Positions 27,037 to 36,776 of a stretch of 51,469 nucleotides of DNA are shown here, piece after piece (positions within the stretch are counted from its first letter, which is position 1; every line of letters starts with the position of its first letter). Both the position numbers and the translations under genes were made by a program. This DNA comes from Bacteroidales bacterium (GTDB lineage: Bacteria; Bacteroidota; Bacteroidia; Bacteroidales; UBA3663). The stretch is taken from NCBI GenBank assembly GCA_017618715.1, contig JAFZTS010000016.1:1-51469 (forward strand), read 5' to 3'. Under the pieces are notes generated by a model. The model was not told the DNA's origin and ran no database searches. It was given only the letters and a program-made list of their open reading frames with translations.

Positions 27037-28311
27037 TTACTGATAGTCATAGATTACACACTGATCGCTATGAATATAGTCGTTGATGTGTTTCTGGCGA
27101 TAATCGACTTCACGACGAATGGTGAAGAGATGGAATCCCCAGTATTCGGTGTACCACTTGCTGGCGATATCAATCTTCTTAAGCAAGGCGTTGATACCCT
27201 TGGTCTCGTCGCTCGAATCGTAGGTCACCCAGTTGTCGAGATAATCGCGGAACGATGTGAAGCTCTTATAGGTGACCCAACTGTACTTCGAATACTCGGT
27301 ATTCGTCAGATTGGCCTGGAGGTGCGAACGCGAATCGCTAAGATGGTCATCAAGGATATAACGCGAATGTACCTTCTCACCCGTATCGCTATCGGTCACC
27401 AACTCCTCAAAGATGGTGAAGTTGTTCCAGTGCATCTTTGGATCGTCGAAGTTGTCAATCTCCAGACTGTCAATGAGCGTATAGATCTGCTCCTTGTCGC
27501 CCGACTTTACACCACCGTTCAGACAGCATTCGATGATGGTATTCATCCAACGATCGTCGGTGTCGGTGATGGTACACGAAAGAGTCTCGACGAAATCCTC
27601 ATAAGTGGCCGACGAACCGTACTGGGTGACGTAACCAAGAGCATGGCTGTCGCACGAATCGCGCTCCTGCCAGTTACGCGGCTCGTAGGAACCTGCTGTA
27701 ACGATACCGAAAGTCGTTGGATATGACTTGGTCTGATGCAGGATGTGGGAGAACTCATGATGCATCGTGTGGAACTGACGTTGATTGAGCAAAAACATGT
27801 CTTCGGCTGTGAAGTCCATACCTGGGGTCACGGTGCGCATATCATTCACGTTGATAAGCGTAATCTTCACGCCGGCCGATGCATAACCCAGCGTCTCGGT
27901 GCCCGTAGTAGGACTATAGGCTGCCGAACCGATGAAATGGAAGATACGCGGACCGTAGGTCTTCATGAAGATTGGGTTGCCGTTATGATCCTTCTCGCCA
28001 TACTTATCATAAACCTCGTAGAAAAGGTATTTGATGAAGTGAGAGAGCAACTGCGACTTCTTGTAGTCGGCAGGAGCCAGCTGATAGCTCAAGTCGGAAG
28101 CCGTGAAGTTGAACTTGTACTGGATTTCTGTGTTGTAGGGCACTACGAAATTATCGTACAGCCACTGGTCAAAAGGTGCAGTGACCGAGTTCTGGTCAAC
28201 AGCTGCAATATTGGTATCGAAGATGGACTCGGTGAAGTCGTCATCATTTCCGCATGAAGTGACAGCCAGCATCGCTGACAGCACCATGATTGTTTGGAAT
28301 ATCTTTTTCAT
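27037..28311 (-). CDS. Putative zinc metallopeptidase lipoprotein (Mx1-like)
   Basis: A 424-aa lipoprotein (lipobox VTSC, Cys20) with the zinc motif HEFSH at residues 185-189, followed by HQTKSYPTTF and a conserved RDSCDSHALGYV block downstream. This is the pattern of the putative zinc-binding metallopeptidase family encoded with SusC/SusD pairs. It probably cleaves proteins or peptides at the cell surface before import. I start at MKKIFQT (28311), since the longer frame has no signal peptide. It is 13 nt after the SusD-like gene. Confidence 0.82.
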   Translation of the reverse strand: MKKIFQTIMVLSAMLAVTSCGNDDDFTESIFDTNIAAVDQNSVTAPFDQWLYDNFVVPYNTEIQYKFNFTASDLSYQLAPADYKKSQLLSHFIKYLFYEVYDKYGEKDHNGNPIFMKTYGPRIFHFIGSAAYSPTTGTETLGYASAGVKITLINVNDMRTVTPGMDFTAEDMFLLNQRQFHTMHHEFSHILHQTKSYPTTFGIVTAGSYEPRNWQERDSCDSHALGYVTQYGSSATYEDFVETLSCTITDTDDRWMNTIIECCLNGGVKSGDKEQIYTLIDSLEIDNFDDPKMHWNNFTIFEELVTDSDTGEKVHSRYILDDHLSDSRSHLQANLTNTEYSKYSWVTYKSFTSFRDYLDNWVTYDSSDETKGINALLKKIDIASKWYTEYWGFHLFTIRREVDYRQKHINDYIHSDQCVIYDYQ

Positions 28312-28324
28312 TCTTCTGATACTA

Positions 28325-30085
28325 TTAATTGTTTGACAACCTGATTGGATTAACCTCATCGTCCTTCGAAAGTTCATGTACTACGCTGGCCGAACTTCCG
28401 CCTATAACAGCACCCGAGGTGCCACGGTTGGCGGGATAGCCGGCATCGATGACGTTCTTGGGGAGCTGAAGCACGCGACGTGGATCATTCCAAGGCATCG
28501 TATCGATATGTATTTCGTCTTCGTTTGCTCCGCGATAGTAATGAACTATCTCTATACCATAGCGTTTGATATCAAACCAACGCAAACCCTCAAACATCGT
28601 TTCGATGCGACGGAAATGGAGCACACAGTCAAGAACGGCAAGGTCATCGCCAGTCAGCACCTTCTCGAAGCCCATCTCTGAAGGATGCAACGAGCCGCAG
28701 TAAATGTTATTGCTCTCACGCGAATACTTGCGAGTGATGTTCGAAAGAGTGAGTTCGTTGGTTACGAGTTTGCCACTGGTCCAGAAGCCCAAATCCTGAA
28801 TGGCGCCATCACGATCACCCATATAAAGTTTTGCCTCAGCACGACAGAGCAGAGTCTCTTCGGCAGTGAAGGGATGATAAAGCATGTGGACATATCCGAT
28901 ACCGGCAATCTTGTCGGTGTATTCGAAATACTCATAGACCGTGAAAAGCCATACGCCATACTGCTGACCAGCGCCCCATACATAGATACAGTTATCATAG
29001 CAGGAAAGCTGGCCACTCCAATTCGGGCCGCCACCTCTGTATATGATATCGTACGTGGAGGGAACAGTATAGCTGGTGTTATCCTTCGTGAAGGTTGTAC
29101 CGGAATTGATGGCATAACGGCAAGCCGATAGCATACGATCCTGAACCGAATAGGTCGATTGAATCATGAAGTTGCAGGGGGCGGTCTCATCGTTGTAGTC
29201 AAGCAGACAGGAGTTGATGGTGTTCTTATTCATCGACGACCACTTGCGAAGCATTGACGAAGGATTGTTTCCAAGGGCCTCATCGGCATAATGGATACAC
29301 TTCGCATAGTCACGCTTGAAGAGAAAGAAGCGTGCTGCAAATGCATTGGCAGCATTGCGGTTGAAGTGATAGGCAGGAACCGAATAGTTGTTGTCGTCGA
29401 TAAGTGGAAGGCCAGCCAAAAGGTCACGCTCGATCATGTCGTAGGTCTCCTTCACGTTGTGAAGATACTCCGACTGTCCATAATCCACATACACGACGGT
29501 CTCTGGCTCGGTTACATAGGGAACACCCTTGTCACTCAGGCTCAGCTGATCGTTCTTGTAAGCCTCGGCAAAGATGTTGACAAGCATGAAGTGAAGGTAA
29601 GCACGAAGCACCATAGCCTCACCCCATGAAGCCGAAACCTCGGGATAGTTAATGGCAATGTCGGTAGCCGACATGGTCTCGATACCGGGGCACATCTCCT
29701 TCATGGCTGCAATGGCATGGTTACATACGGAAATGCCACCATAGTAGGACTGCCAAACAGAGTAGGGAGTATCCTGTGCGCCCATTGAATAGTTATTGAT
29801 ATCGACCCACTTGTATGCCTCCTCATGGAAGTCCTGATAGGCATCACGGTGAGTTGCGGGAACCACTACGTTGTTGTCAACATAGTTGTCACCTGTCAAC
29901 TCGCAAATCACTGCTGGAGTATTATCAGGATAACCGGAAGTCAACAGAGAAGCCACCTTCTTGGGAGTGTCAATCTCTGTTCGGTTATCAGGCACCTCGT
30001 CAAGTTTGTCCTGGCACGATGCAACCACCATTGCAGCTGCAGCCAGAATCATGCTCCTATATATATATTTAAAAGGTGTATTCAT
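28325..30085 (-). CDS. RagB/SusD-family nutrient-binding lipoprotein
   Basis: A 586-aa SusD homologue anchored by Cys24 (VVASC). It shows the helical TPR-like core: SWGEAMVLRAYLHFMLVNIF near residue 150, and a C-terminal LRRIETMFEGLRWFDIKRYG-like block (here HFRRIETMFEGLRWFDIKR), diagnostic of SusD/RagB. It caps the SusC barrel and captures substrate. The neighbouring peptidase suggests peptides, as for RagB of Porphyromonas, rather than glycans; no glycoside hydrolase is nearby. Confidence 0.92.
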   Translation of the reverse strand: MNTPFKYIYRSMILAAAAMVVASCQDKLDEVPDNRTEIDTPKKVASLLTSGYPDNTPAVICELTGDNYVDNNVVVPATHRDAYQDFHEEAYKWVDINNYSMGAQDTPYSVWQSYYGGISVCNHAIAAMKEMCPGIETMSATDIAINYPEVSASWGEAMVLRAYLHFMLVNIFAEAYKNDQLSLSDKGVPYVTEPETVVYVDYGQSEYLHNVKETYDMIERDLLAGLPLIDDNNYSVPAYHFNRNAANAFAARFFLFKRDYAKCIHYADEALGNNPSSMLRKWSSMNKNTINSCLLDYNDETAPCNFMIQSTYSVQDRMLSACRYAINSGTTFTKDNTSYTVPSTYDIIYRGGGPNWSGQLSCYDNCIYVWGAGQQYGVWLFTVYEYFEYTDKIAGIGYVHMLYHPFTAEETLLCRAEAKLYMGDRDGAIQDLGFWTSGKLVTNELTLSNITRKYSRESNNIYCGSLHPSEMGFEKVLTGDDLAVLDCVLHFRRIETMFEGLRWFDIKRYGIEIVHYYRGANEDEIHIDTMPWNDPRRVLQLPKNVIDAGYPANRGTSGAVIGGSSASVVHELSKDDEVNPIRLSNN

Positions 30086-30109
30086 ATTGTTTGAACATCA
30101 TGTTATACG

Positions 30110-33100
30110 TTAGAAACCGAGACGAAGAGTAGCAGTAAACTGCTTGGAGATAGGAGAAGCCACACCACCGGCATTGACATACTCGGGATCCTGACCATTC
30201 AATGCGTCATCGGCATAAATCAGGAAGAGGTTGGTGCCGGAGAGCTTGAGCGAAGCACTGCTCAATACACGTGTCTTGCGTACAACATCGTTAGGCAGAC
30301 CGTAGGTGATGGAAATTTCCTTCATACGAACGAAGTCACCCTTGGCGATACGTGCGGAAGAATAGTTGTAGGCATTGTAGGCAGTGCTGAGGTTGGTCGA
30401 GCCATAGCGATCCACTTGGTTCTTGGTAGCGATAGTCGGGATGTCGGTCACACCTTCATCGCCAGCCACCATCCAGCGATTCTTGAATTCACGTGGGAGA
30501 GACGAGAGGTCGCTGTATGCATAGTGGAAGACAGGATCGAGACGCACCTTGTTGCCACCCGAATAGGTCACATAGACGTTGAGTGACAGTTTGCCGCCCT
30601 TTCCGAAGTCATAGGAGAACGTATTGCCCAACGAACCGTTCCAAGTTGGATCACCAGGACCCTCATAAATGAGATACTCGGTCAGGTTTTCGGTTTCCTG
30701 GAAGTTGAGATCACCTACAGTGACATTGCCTGACTCATTATAGACCTGGGGAAGACCTTCATCATTGAGGCCAGCGAACTTATAGCTGAAGAGTGCGCGC
30801 ACAGGGAAGCCTTCCACACCATAACCGGCACCCGTAACGAGATCGACGGCGCGGTCAGCTGTATTGAACCTGGTAATCTCGTTGGTTGCGTACGTGTAGT
30901 TGAAGTCAAGGTTCCAGGTGAAACGGTTTGTCTTGACAGGCACGGTGGACAGCGAGAACTCGACACCGCTCGACTTCATGTCAGCCACATTGGCCATCTT
31001 CGAAATCACGCCACCGGCGCCCTGTGTATAGGCTGTACCGATGAGGTCGAAGTTGTTACGCTTGTAGTAGTCGGCGACAATGGAGATGCGGTCACCGAGG
31101 AAGCCCAAATCGACACCTACATTGAACTCATGCTTCTTCTCGTAGGTCAACTCGGTATTGGCAATGTCGGAGATGTAGATCATCGATTCGGCCGCCGAAT
31201 TGGTAGGACGCCAGAGGTTGGCAGTCCTGTAGATGGCAGTGGCATTGGTCACATAGGTCGGACCGGTGTCGGCCGTCAAAGAGTAAGATACACGGATCTT
31301 CATCATCGAGAGCCACTTGTTGAAGCGCTCCATCCATGGTTCGGCAGCGATGTCGTAGCTGCCCGAAACGTTCCACGTCGGGAGCCAGCGGCTGCTGGTA
31401 GCCTTACCCAATCGGTTGGTGCCCTCGTAGCGATAAGTGCCCGACAGGGTGTAGCGCTGATCGTAGCTATAAGTTGCCGTTGCGAAATAAGCCAGCGTAT
31501 TGGTCTTCGCAAATGACTCGCCGAAATACTCGGTATTCTCCTCGTTACACTGCTTCAGCCAAAGATATGGAGTATAGGTGATGCCACCGTTGTTGTACTG
31601 ATAGCCCCAGCCCGTCATGTAGGACGAAGTGCGGTGCAGCATCTCCAACTCTGAACCAATCATGGCATTGACAGTATGCACATCCTTGAAGACGTTGCGG
31701 TAATCGGCATTCATACGATACATGAACGAACGCATCGCGTCGTCGTACTGATAACGGATACCACCGACGGGGAGCACCGACTCAGGCAGTGCCAGATCAT
31801 TATCAGGATCGGTATAAAGCAAGGAGTTGGAGTCACGGACTGTCGAATTGTCGTCGGTAGCATCCGTACCTGCGCGATAGGCATTAGCCTGGTTGGAGTC
31901 GTCCATCACGTTCTGAATGCGCTTCACCGAAGTCATACGAGCCGAAGCGAAACCATTGAGAGTGAGACCACGGAAGGGCTTGAACTCCACCTCGCCACGG
32001 AACATCAACTCATTTACATTGATGTCGTTGTAGTTGTTCTCCAACTCATCAAAGATGTTGAAGCGAGTATAGAAGCGCGTGTAGTTGATGTTGGGATCCA
32101 AGCAGCGGCTGGTATTCATCGCGTAGCTGAAGGGGTTGATGTCGAAGTCACGCTTCACCTCACCCGTCACCACGTCGGTGGTCTGATTGAGCGAACCGGG
32201 AGCCTCCTGGTCACGATGGGTGCCCGAAGCTGCAAAACGGATAGTCAGGTTCTTCAGGATGTCGTACGAAGTGTTGGCATTGAACGTATAACGACGTACT
32301 TTGCTGCGGTTCACATACTGTCCGGGGTCGTTCATGAGCGACATCGAGAAGTAGCTCTGCGACTTGTCGGTACCGGCTGACATGCTGACCGAATGAGACT
32401 GGCTGACAGCCGTCGAGAAGAGGAGATCGAACCAGTCAGTGTTGCGGAACTCGGCCTGCTGCAGGTAGGCGTTGCGTGCGGCTTCGGTATTCTCGAGACC
32501 AAAAGTGCCCGTCGAAGAGTTGTAGCTGCGAAGCTGTTGGAACATGTAACCATAGATACCCGTATTCGAGGCATTGGCAAGATTCTCGAGCTGGAGCCAA
32601 CCCTTTTCGGCCATCTCCTTGTACACACCCATCATCTCCTGCGAATTCATGATGTTGTAGTCGCGGTAAGAAGGCTTCAAACGAGTAGTGAACTCACCCG
32701 TATAATTGAGGGTGGCACGACCCTTCTGACCTTTCTTGGTGGTGATGACAATCACACCAGCCATAGCGCGCGCACCATAGATCGAAGTAGCCGAACCGTC
32801 CTTGAGCACGGTGAACGACTCGATATCGTCTGAGTTCAAACCGGCAACAGCCGAAGAGATAAGGGTCTTTGCATCACCCGACGAGAGTTCATCGGAACTT
32901 ACATCGACGTTATCTTCATAAATCACACCATCGATTACCCAAAGGGGCTTCGAGTTGCCATAGATGGATGTAGCACCACGAATACGGATTTTTGGAGCAG
33001 TACCGAATGTACCACTCACGTTGGTAACCTGCACACCAGCCACACGACCTTCGAGCGAACGGCTCACGTCGTTGGCTCCGGCTTGCATCATGGCATCGGC

Positions 33101-33475
33101 CTTCAGGTTGGTCGAAGCACCCGTAAACATTCGCTTATCGACCTTGCCCATACCGGTGACGACAACTTCTTCGATGACCTGCTCATCCGATTCGAGGGAA
33201 ACATCCAAGTGCGTCTTGCCCTTGAGGGCGATCTCCTGTGTCCTCATGCCGATGTACGAAATCACCAGCGTCTTGGCGTTGTCAGGGACCCTGAGGCTGA
33301 ACTTGCCGTCAATGTCGGTGGTTGTGCCCGTCTGCGTGCCCTTGACGACAATCGAGGCACCGATTACGGGCTCCTTGTCCTCGGCTGAGACGACAGTACC
33401 TGTCACCTGCTTCTGCGCCATCATCACCGCGATGCTCATAACCAGAGTCACAATGAAGGATAGAAGTTTTTTCAT
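30110..33475 (-). CDS. SusC/RagA-family TonB-linked outer membrane transporter
   Basis: An 1121-aa SusC-type receptor: signal peptide (ending VMMAQ), carboxypeptidase-regulatory-like domain (about residues 23-95), TonB box EEVVVTG, plug with RIRGATSIYGNSKPLWVIDG and a large barrel ending in LRLGF. With the SusD-like partner 24 nt downstream, it imports large oligomers across the outer membrane. It is first in a six-gene operon with its own promoter. No sigma/anti-sigma pair or hybrid two-component regulator lies beside it. Confidence 0.94.
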   Translation of the reverse strand: MKKLLSFIVTLVMSIAVMMAQKQVTGTVVSAEDKEPVIGASIVVKGTQTGTTTDIDGKFSLRVPDNAKTLVISYIGMRTQEIALKGKTHLDVSLESDEQVIEEVVVTGMGKVDKRMFTGASTNLKADAMMQAGANDVSRSLEGRVAGVQVTNVSGTFGTAPKIRIRGATSIYGNSKPLWVIDGVIYEDNVDVSSDELSSGDAKTLISSAVAGLNSDDIESFTVLKDGSATSIYGARAMAGVIVITTKKGQKGRATLNYTGEFTTRLKPSYRDYNIMNSQEMMGVYKEMAEKGWLQLENLANASNTGIYGYMFQQLRSYNSSTGTFGLENTEAARNAYLQQAEFRNTDWFDLLFSTAVSQSHSVSMSAGTDKSQSYFSMSLMNDPGQYVNRSKVRRYTFNANTSYDILKNLTIRFAASGTHRDQEAPGSLNQTTDVVTGEVKRDFDINPFSYAMNTSRCLDPNINYTRFYTRFNIFDELENNYNDINVNELMFRGEVEFKPFRGLTLNGFASARMTSVKRIQNVMDDSNQANAYRAGTDATDDNSTVRDSNSLLYTDPDNDLALPESVLPVGGIRYQYDDAMRSFMYRMNADYRNVFKDVHTVNAMIGSELEMLHRTSSYMTGWGYQYNNGGITYTPYLWLKQCNEENTEYFGESFAKTNTLAYFATATYSYDQRYTLSGTYRYEGTNRLGKATSSRWLPTWNVSGSYDIAAEPWMERFNKWLSMMKIRVSYSLTADTGPTYVTNATAIYRTANLWRPTNSAAESMIYISDIANTELTYEKKHEFNVGVDLGFLGDRISIVADYYKRNNFDLIGTAYTQGAGGVISKMANVADMKSSGVEFSLSTVPVKTNRFTWNLDFNYTYATNEITRFNTADRAVDLVTGAGYGVEGFPVRALFSYKFAGLNDEGLPQVYNESGNVTVGDLNFQETENLTEYLIYEGPGDPTWNGSLGNTFSYDFGKGGKLSLNVYVTYSGGNKVRLDPVFHYAYSDLSSLPREFKNRWMVAGDEGVTDIPTIATKNQVDRYGSTNLSTAYNAYNYSSARIAKGDFVRMKEISITYGLPNDVVRKTRVLSSASLKLSGTNLFLIYADDALNGQDPEYVNAGGVASPISKQFTATLRLGF

Positions 33476-33541
33476 ATTAAATGTATAATTTATTATTTAT
33501 TGCCGTATCTCAAAAATGGTGGTAAAAAGATAACACGGGCG

Positions 33542-33575
33542 CAAAGATACAAAAAATATTTTAATAATGTACAAA
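33542..33575 (-). promoter_or_regulatory. Promoter of the RagAB-type operon
   Basis: Minus-strand TTTG at 33572-33575, 22-nt AT-rich spacer, TATCTTTG at 33542-33549. The leader to the ATG at 33475 is about 60 nt. Confidence 0.6.
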
Positions 33576-33659
33576 AAACCTTCAATTTTTATACAATTTC
33601 TTGAAATAAATAAGAAATTCGTTCAGTTTGGCATACTTGGCCAATGTTTTTCATCCATA

Positions 33660-33690
33660 TAAAAAGGGCCAGCGCTATCGCTGGTCCTTG
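33660..33690 (-). terminator. Terminator overlapping the end of tyrA
   Basis: AAGGACCAGCG/CGCTGGCCCTT forms a stem around a 4-nt loop, followed by TTTTTATATG on the minus strand. The 5' arm encodes the last tyrA codons (stop at 33675-33677). It ends the Phe/Tyr operon. Confidence 0.8.
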
Positions 33691-34457
33691 ATATTTGCAC
33701 GACACTCGTTGATGTAGGCGAGCAATCGCTCGTTGTCATGCTGCTTGATGATGTCCGAAAGCTCCGCCAGTCGGGCACAGATTTTATCAATCTGGCCAGG
33801 GCTGTAGGGATTGAAAAGAATCTCGGTCAGAAGGTAGTCGTCTTCGCTCAATAGCCCTCGGGCAATGGCCATGTGCTTCTTGAACGTGGTGCCTGGAGCA
33901 TCTTGCGGCTTCATGACGCCTGTAAAAGCGAGCGTCGAGACGAAGGGGATAGAAAGCGAATAGGCAATAGTCTCGTCGTGCTCTTCGAAAGTGTAATCGT
34001 AGATATTGAGCTGAAGTCCGGCATACACTTCGCGGAAGAATGCCTTGCCGAAAGGGTCCGACTCCTTGATAATGACAGTATAGTTCTGACTTAAATCGTT
34101 CAGATTAGCGAATGTCGGGCCGAACATCGGATGCGTCGAAACGAATGGATGACCGCACTTCGCATAGAACTCAGGCAACCCGGTCTTGACCGATGCGATG
34201 TCGGAGAGCATGCACGAAGGTCGCAAGTGTGGTAACACTTCCTCGTAAGCCGATAGGGTGTTCTTGATGGTCACCGCATTGATGAGCAGGTCGGGATCAA
34301 AGGCCTCAATCTCGTCCATCGTCGTAAACCGACGGGTGTTGAGACAATAACGTAATTTCTCGGGACGGCGGGCATAGATGGCCACATCGTGGTCCATGCA
34401 AAGTGTGTCGGCCATGAACATGCCCATCTTGCCGGCACCCATGATACAGATTCTCAT
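33675..34457 (-). CDS. tyrA: Prephenate dehydrogenase
   Basis: A 260-aa NAD(P)-dependent enzyme of tyrosine synthesis. The Rossmann motif GAGKMG is at residues 7-12, and the substrate-site block SDIASVKTGL ... HPFVSTHPMFGP around 95-115 is characteristic. It has no chorismate mutase or ACT domain; the mutase is on the preceding protein. Its ATG overlaps the preceding stop (ATGA), so it is translationally coupled and last in the operon. Confidence 0.9.
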   Translation of the reverse strand: MRICIMGAGKMGMFMADTLCMDHDVAIYARRPEKLRYCLNTRRFTTMDEIEAFDPDLLINAVTIKNTLSAYEEVLPHLRPSCMLSDIASVKTGLPEFYAKCGHPFVSTHPMFGPTFANLNDLSQNYTVIIKESDPFGKAFFREVYAGLQLNIYDYTFEEHDETIAYSLSIPFVSTLAFTGVMKPQDAPGTTFKKHMAIARGLLSEDDYLLTEILFNPYSPGQIDKICARLAELSDIIKQHDNERLLAYINECRANIKDQR

Positions 34458-35518
34458 TGATTCAGGATCTCCATTTGTTTGCGTACTGATTCTGCGTGGA
34501 TAGCCTCAAAGACTTCCTTGATGAACTCAGGTGCCATTTCGAGGGTGGCACCCTGCTCGCTGCGCTTGGTGAGGATCTCATCGTAACGAGTGGCCTGAAG
34601 CACAGGCATCGAATGTTCCTTCTTGTAAAGGGCGATCTCGCGTGAGATGCGCATACGTTTACTCAAAATAGCGATAATCTGGTCGTCAATCTCGTCAATC
34701 TGTCCACGCAAATCGCGCAGGTCTTCGGTGTGGACCACGTTGTTACGAATGATCAGGTTGCCGAGAATCTCCTCCAATCGAGCCGGAGTGACCTGCTGCT
34801 TGGCGTCACTCCATGCAGCATCGGGATTGCAGTGGCTCTCGATGATGAGTCCGTCGAACCCAAGGTCCATAGCCTGTTGCGAGAGGGGCTGGATGAGGTC
34901 GCGACGACCCGCAATGTGCGATGGGTCGCAAATGATGGGCAACTGAGGCAGACGGCGACGCAACTCGATGGGCAGATGCCACTGAGGAACATTGCGGTAG
35001 ATGGTCTTGTCGGCGCTCGAAAAACCGCGATGAATGGCGCCCATGCGACGAATGCCTGCACGGTAGATGCGCTCGATGCCACCAATCCAAAGTTCGATGT
35101 CGGGGTTGACGGGATTCTTGATCAGCACAGGCACGTCCTTGCCAGCCAGTGCATCGGCCAACTCCTGTACGGCAAATGGATTGGCGGTGGTACGTGCGCC
35201 TATCCACAACACATCGACGCCAAAGGCCAGTGCTGCATCAACATGCGCCTTGGTGGCTACTTCGACACAGGTAAGCAAGCCAGTCTCGGCCTTGAGTTTC
35301 TGGAGCCAAGGCAATCCAATGACGCCTACGCCTTCGAAACCTCCGGGCTTGGTGCGTGGTTTCCAAATACCGGCGCGGAAGAGCTTGATACCCTGTTGGG
35401 CAAGGGCATGTCCAGTGGTCAGCACCTGTTCTTCACTTTCTGCACTACAAGGGCCTGCAATTACCAGGGGTCGCTTGCTTTCGAGCTGCGGCAGCAGCGG
35501 TGAGAATGTCATTTCCAT
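34454..35518 (-). CDS. Bifunctional 3-deoxy-7-phosphoheptulonate synthase / chorismate mutase
   Basis: A 354-aa fusion. Residues 1-250 are a type I-beta DAHP synthase (IAGPCSAESEEQ at about 20-31, KPRTKPGGFEG, CDPSHIAGRRD), the first committed step of aromatic synthesis. Residues 265-354 are an AroQ chorismate mutase helix bundle (LRGQIDEIDDQIIAILSKRM ... YKKEHSMPV), which makes prephenate and may also sense it allosterically. The gene sits between the aminotransferase (85-nt gap containing a 9-bp array) and tyrA (4-nt overlap). Confidence 0.93.
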   Translation of the reverse strand: MEMTFSPLLPQLESKRPLVIAGPCSAESEEQVLTTGHALAQQGIKLFRAGIWKPRTKPGGFEGVGVIGLPWLQKLKAETGLLTCVEVATKAHVDAALAFGVDVLWIGARTTANPFAVQELADALAGKDVPVLIKNPVNPDIELWIGGIERIYRAGIRRMGAIHRGFSSADKTIYRNVPQWHLPIELRRRLPQLPIICDPSHIAGRRDLIQPLSQQAMDLGFDGLIIESHCNPDAAWSDAKQQVTPARLEEILGNLIIRNNVVHTEDLRDLRGQIDEIDDQIIAILSKRMRISREIALYKKEHSMPVLQATRYDEILTKRSEQGATLEMAPEFIKEVFEAIHAESVRKQMEILNQ

Positions 35519-35550
35519 TGTTTATAAGTGATAAAGTTAATTGTTATCAA

Positions 35551-35595
35551 TTATTCTAGAGTCTCTAGGTCCTCTAGATTTTCTAGATTATCTAG
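35551..35595. repeat. 9-bp-period array, NNNNTCTAG family
   Basis: Five 9-mers abut: TTATTCTAG / AGTCTCTAG / GTCCTCTAG / ATTTTCTAG / ATTATCTAG, then AGAGCC. It sits in the 85-nt gap inside the Phe/Tyr operon. Confidence 0.75.
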
Positions 35596-35603
35596 AGAGC
35601 CGC

Positions 35604-36776
35604 CTAAAGTCCCGCTGCCTTGATGCGGAGCAACGCCTCCTGCATCTTCTCGAAGGGTGCGCAGAGGCTGATTCGCACAAAACGCTCGCCATTGCGGCCA
35701 AAGATGAAGCCTGGTGTGAGGAAGACGCGTGCCTTGTGGAGGATAGGTTCGGTCAGTTCCTCGCAGTGGTCGAACTTGTCAGGGATACGCCCCCAAAGAA
35801 AGAGTCCTCGCTGTTCAGGGTCGAATTCACATCCCAGATAATACATGATCTGCTCGGCAGCGATGCGGCGCACACGATAGGCCTCGTTCAGCTGCGTAAA
35901 GTATTCCTTTGGAGCACCAAGGGCAGCGATGGCCGCTTTCATCACGGGTCGGAACATACCCGAATCGACATTCGACTTCACACGCAGAATCCAGTCGATG
36001 TATTCCTTTTTGCCTACCACGATGCCCTGTCGCCAGCCCGCCATCGAGTGACTTTTCGACATCGAATTGAACTCCAGACAGATGTCCTTGGCTCCTTCGA
36101 CCTGCATGATCGACATGGGTTGATCGTTCAAAATGAACGAATAGGGATTGTCATTGATGATGACGATGCCATGACGACGTCCGAAATCAACGATGCGCTT
36201 CAGCAATTCAAGCGAGGCACAGTGCCCCGTCGGCATGTGAGGATAATTGACCCACATCACCTTCACGTCATCTATACCAGGAGTATTCTCAAGGGCAGCG
36301 AAATCCGGCTCCCAGTCGTTCTCGTACTTCAGGTCGTACTTGATGATCTCTGCTCCCACAAGCTTGCTCACCGACGAATAGGTGGGATAGCCTGGATCGG
36401 GCACGAGCACCTTGTCTCCAGGATTGAGCAGTGCCATCGAGACATGCATGATGCCTTCCTTTGAACCGATGAGCGGAATCATCTCCGTGGCAGGATCCAG
36501 ATCGACATCGTACCAACGCTGATAGAATTCGCTCCACGCCTTGCGCAAAGCAGGGAGACCCACGTACGACTGATAGCTGTGAGCATCGGGCTTCATCACA
36601 TCTTCCATCAAAGCAAAGATGGTCTGTTGAGAAGGCATGAAGTCGGGGCCACCGACACCAAGACTGATCACAGGCAGTCCTCCGTCAGCATTCATCCTGG
36701 CCACCTCCTTCAACTTGCGGCTGAAGTAGTATTCTTCGACGTGGCTGATACGGTCAGCAGGCTTGATTTCTTTCAT
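35604..36776 (-). CDS. PLP-dependent class I aminotransferase, probable aromatic/aspartate aminotransferase
   Basis: A 390-aa fold-type I aminotransferase with the PLP lysine at Lys241 in SMSKSHSMAGWR and the conserved HSYQSYVGLPALR and VPDPGYPTY blocks. The usual NPHNPTG segment reads NYPHMPTG. Within a Phe/Tyr operon, the natural role is transamination of phenylpyruvate and 4-hydroxyphenylpyruvate. Annotation as an LL-diaminopimelate-type or aspartate aminotransferase by similarity would be understandable but is less supported by context. Its ATG overlaps the pheA stop (ATGA). Confidence 0.85.
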   Translation of the reverse strand: MKEIKPADRISHVEEYYFSRKLKEVARMNADGGLPVISLGVGGPDFMPSQQTIFALMEDVMKPDAHSYQSYVGLPALRKAWSEFYQRWYDVDLDPATEMIPLIGSKEGIMHVSMALLNPGDKVLVPDPGYPTYSSVSKLVGAEIIKYDLKYENDWEPDFAALENTPGIDDVKVMWVNYPHMPTGHCASLELLKRIVDFGRRHGIVIINDNPYSFILNDQPMSIMQVEGAKDICLEFNSMSKSHSMAGWRQGIVVGKKEYIDWILRVKSNVDSGMFRPVMKAAIAALGAPKEYFTQLNEAYRVRRIAAEQIMYYLGCEFDPEQRGLFLWGRIPDKFDHCEELTEPILHKARVFLTPGFIFGRNGERFVRISLCAPFEKMQEALLRIKAAGL

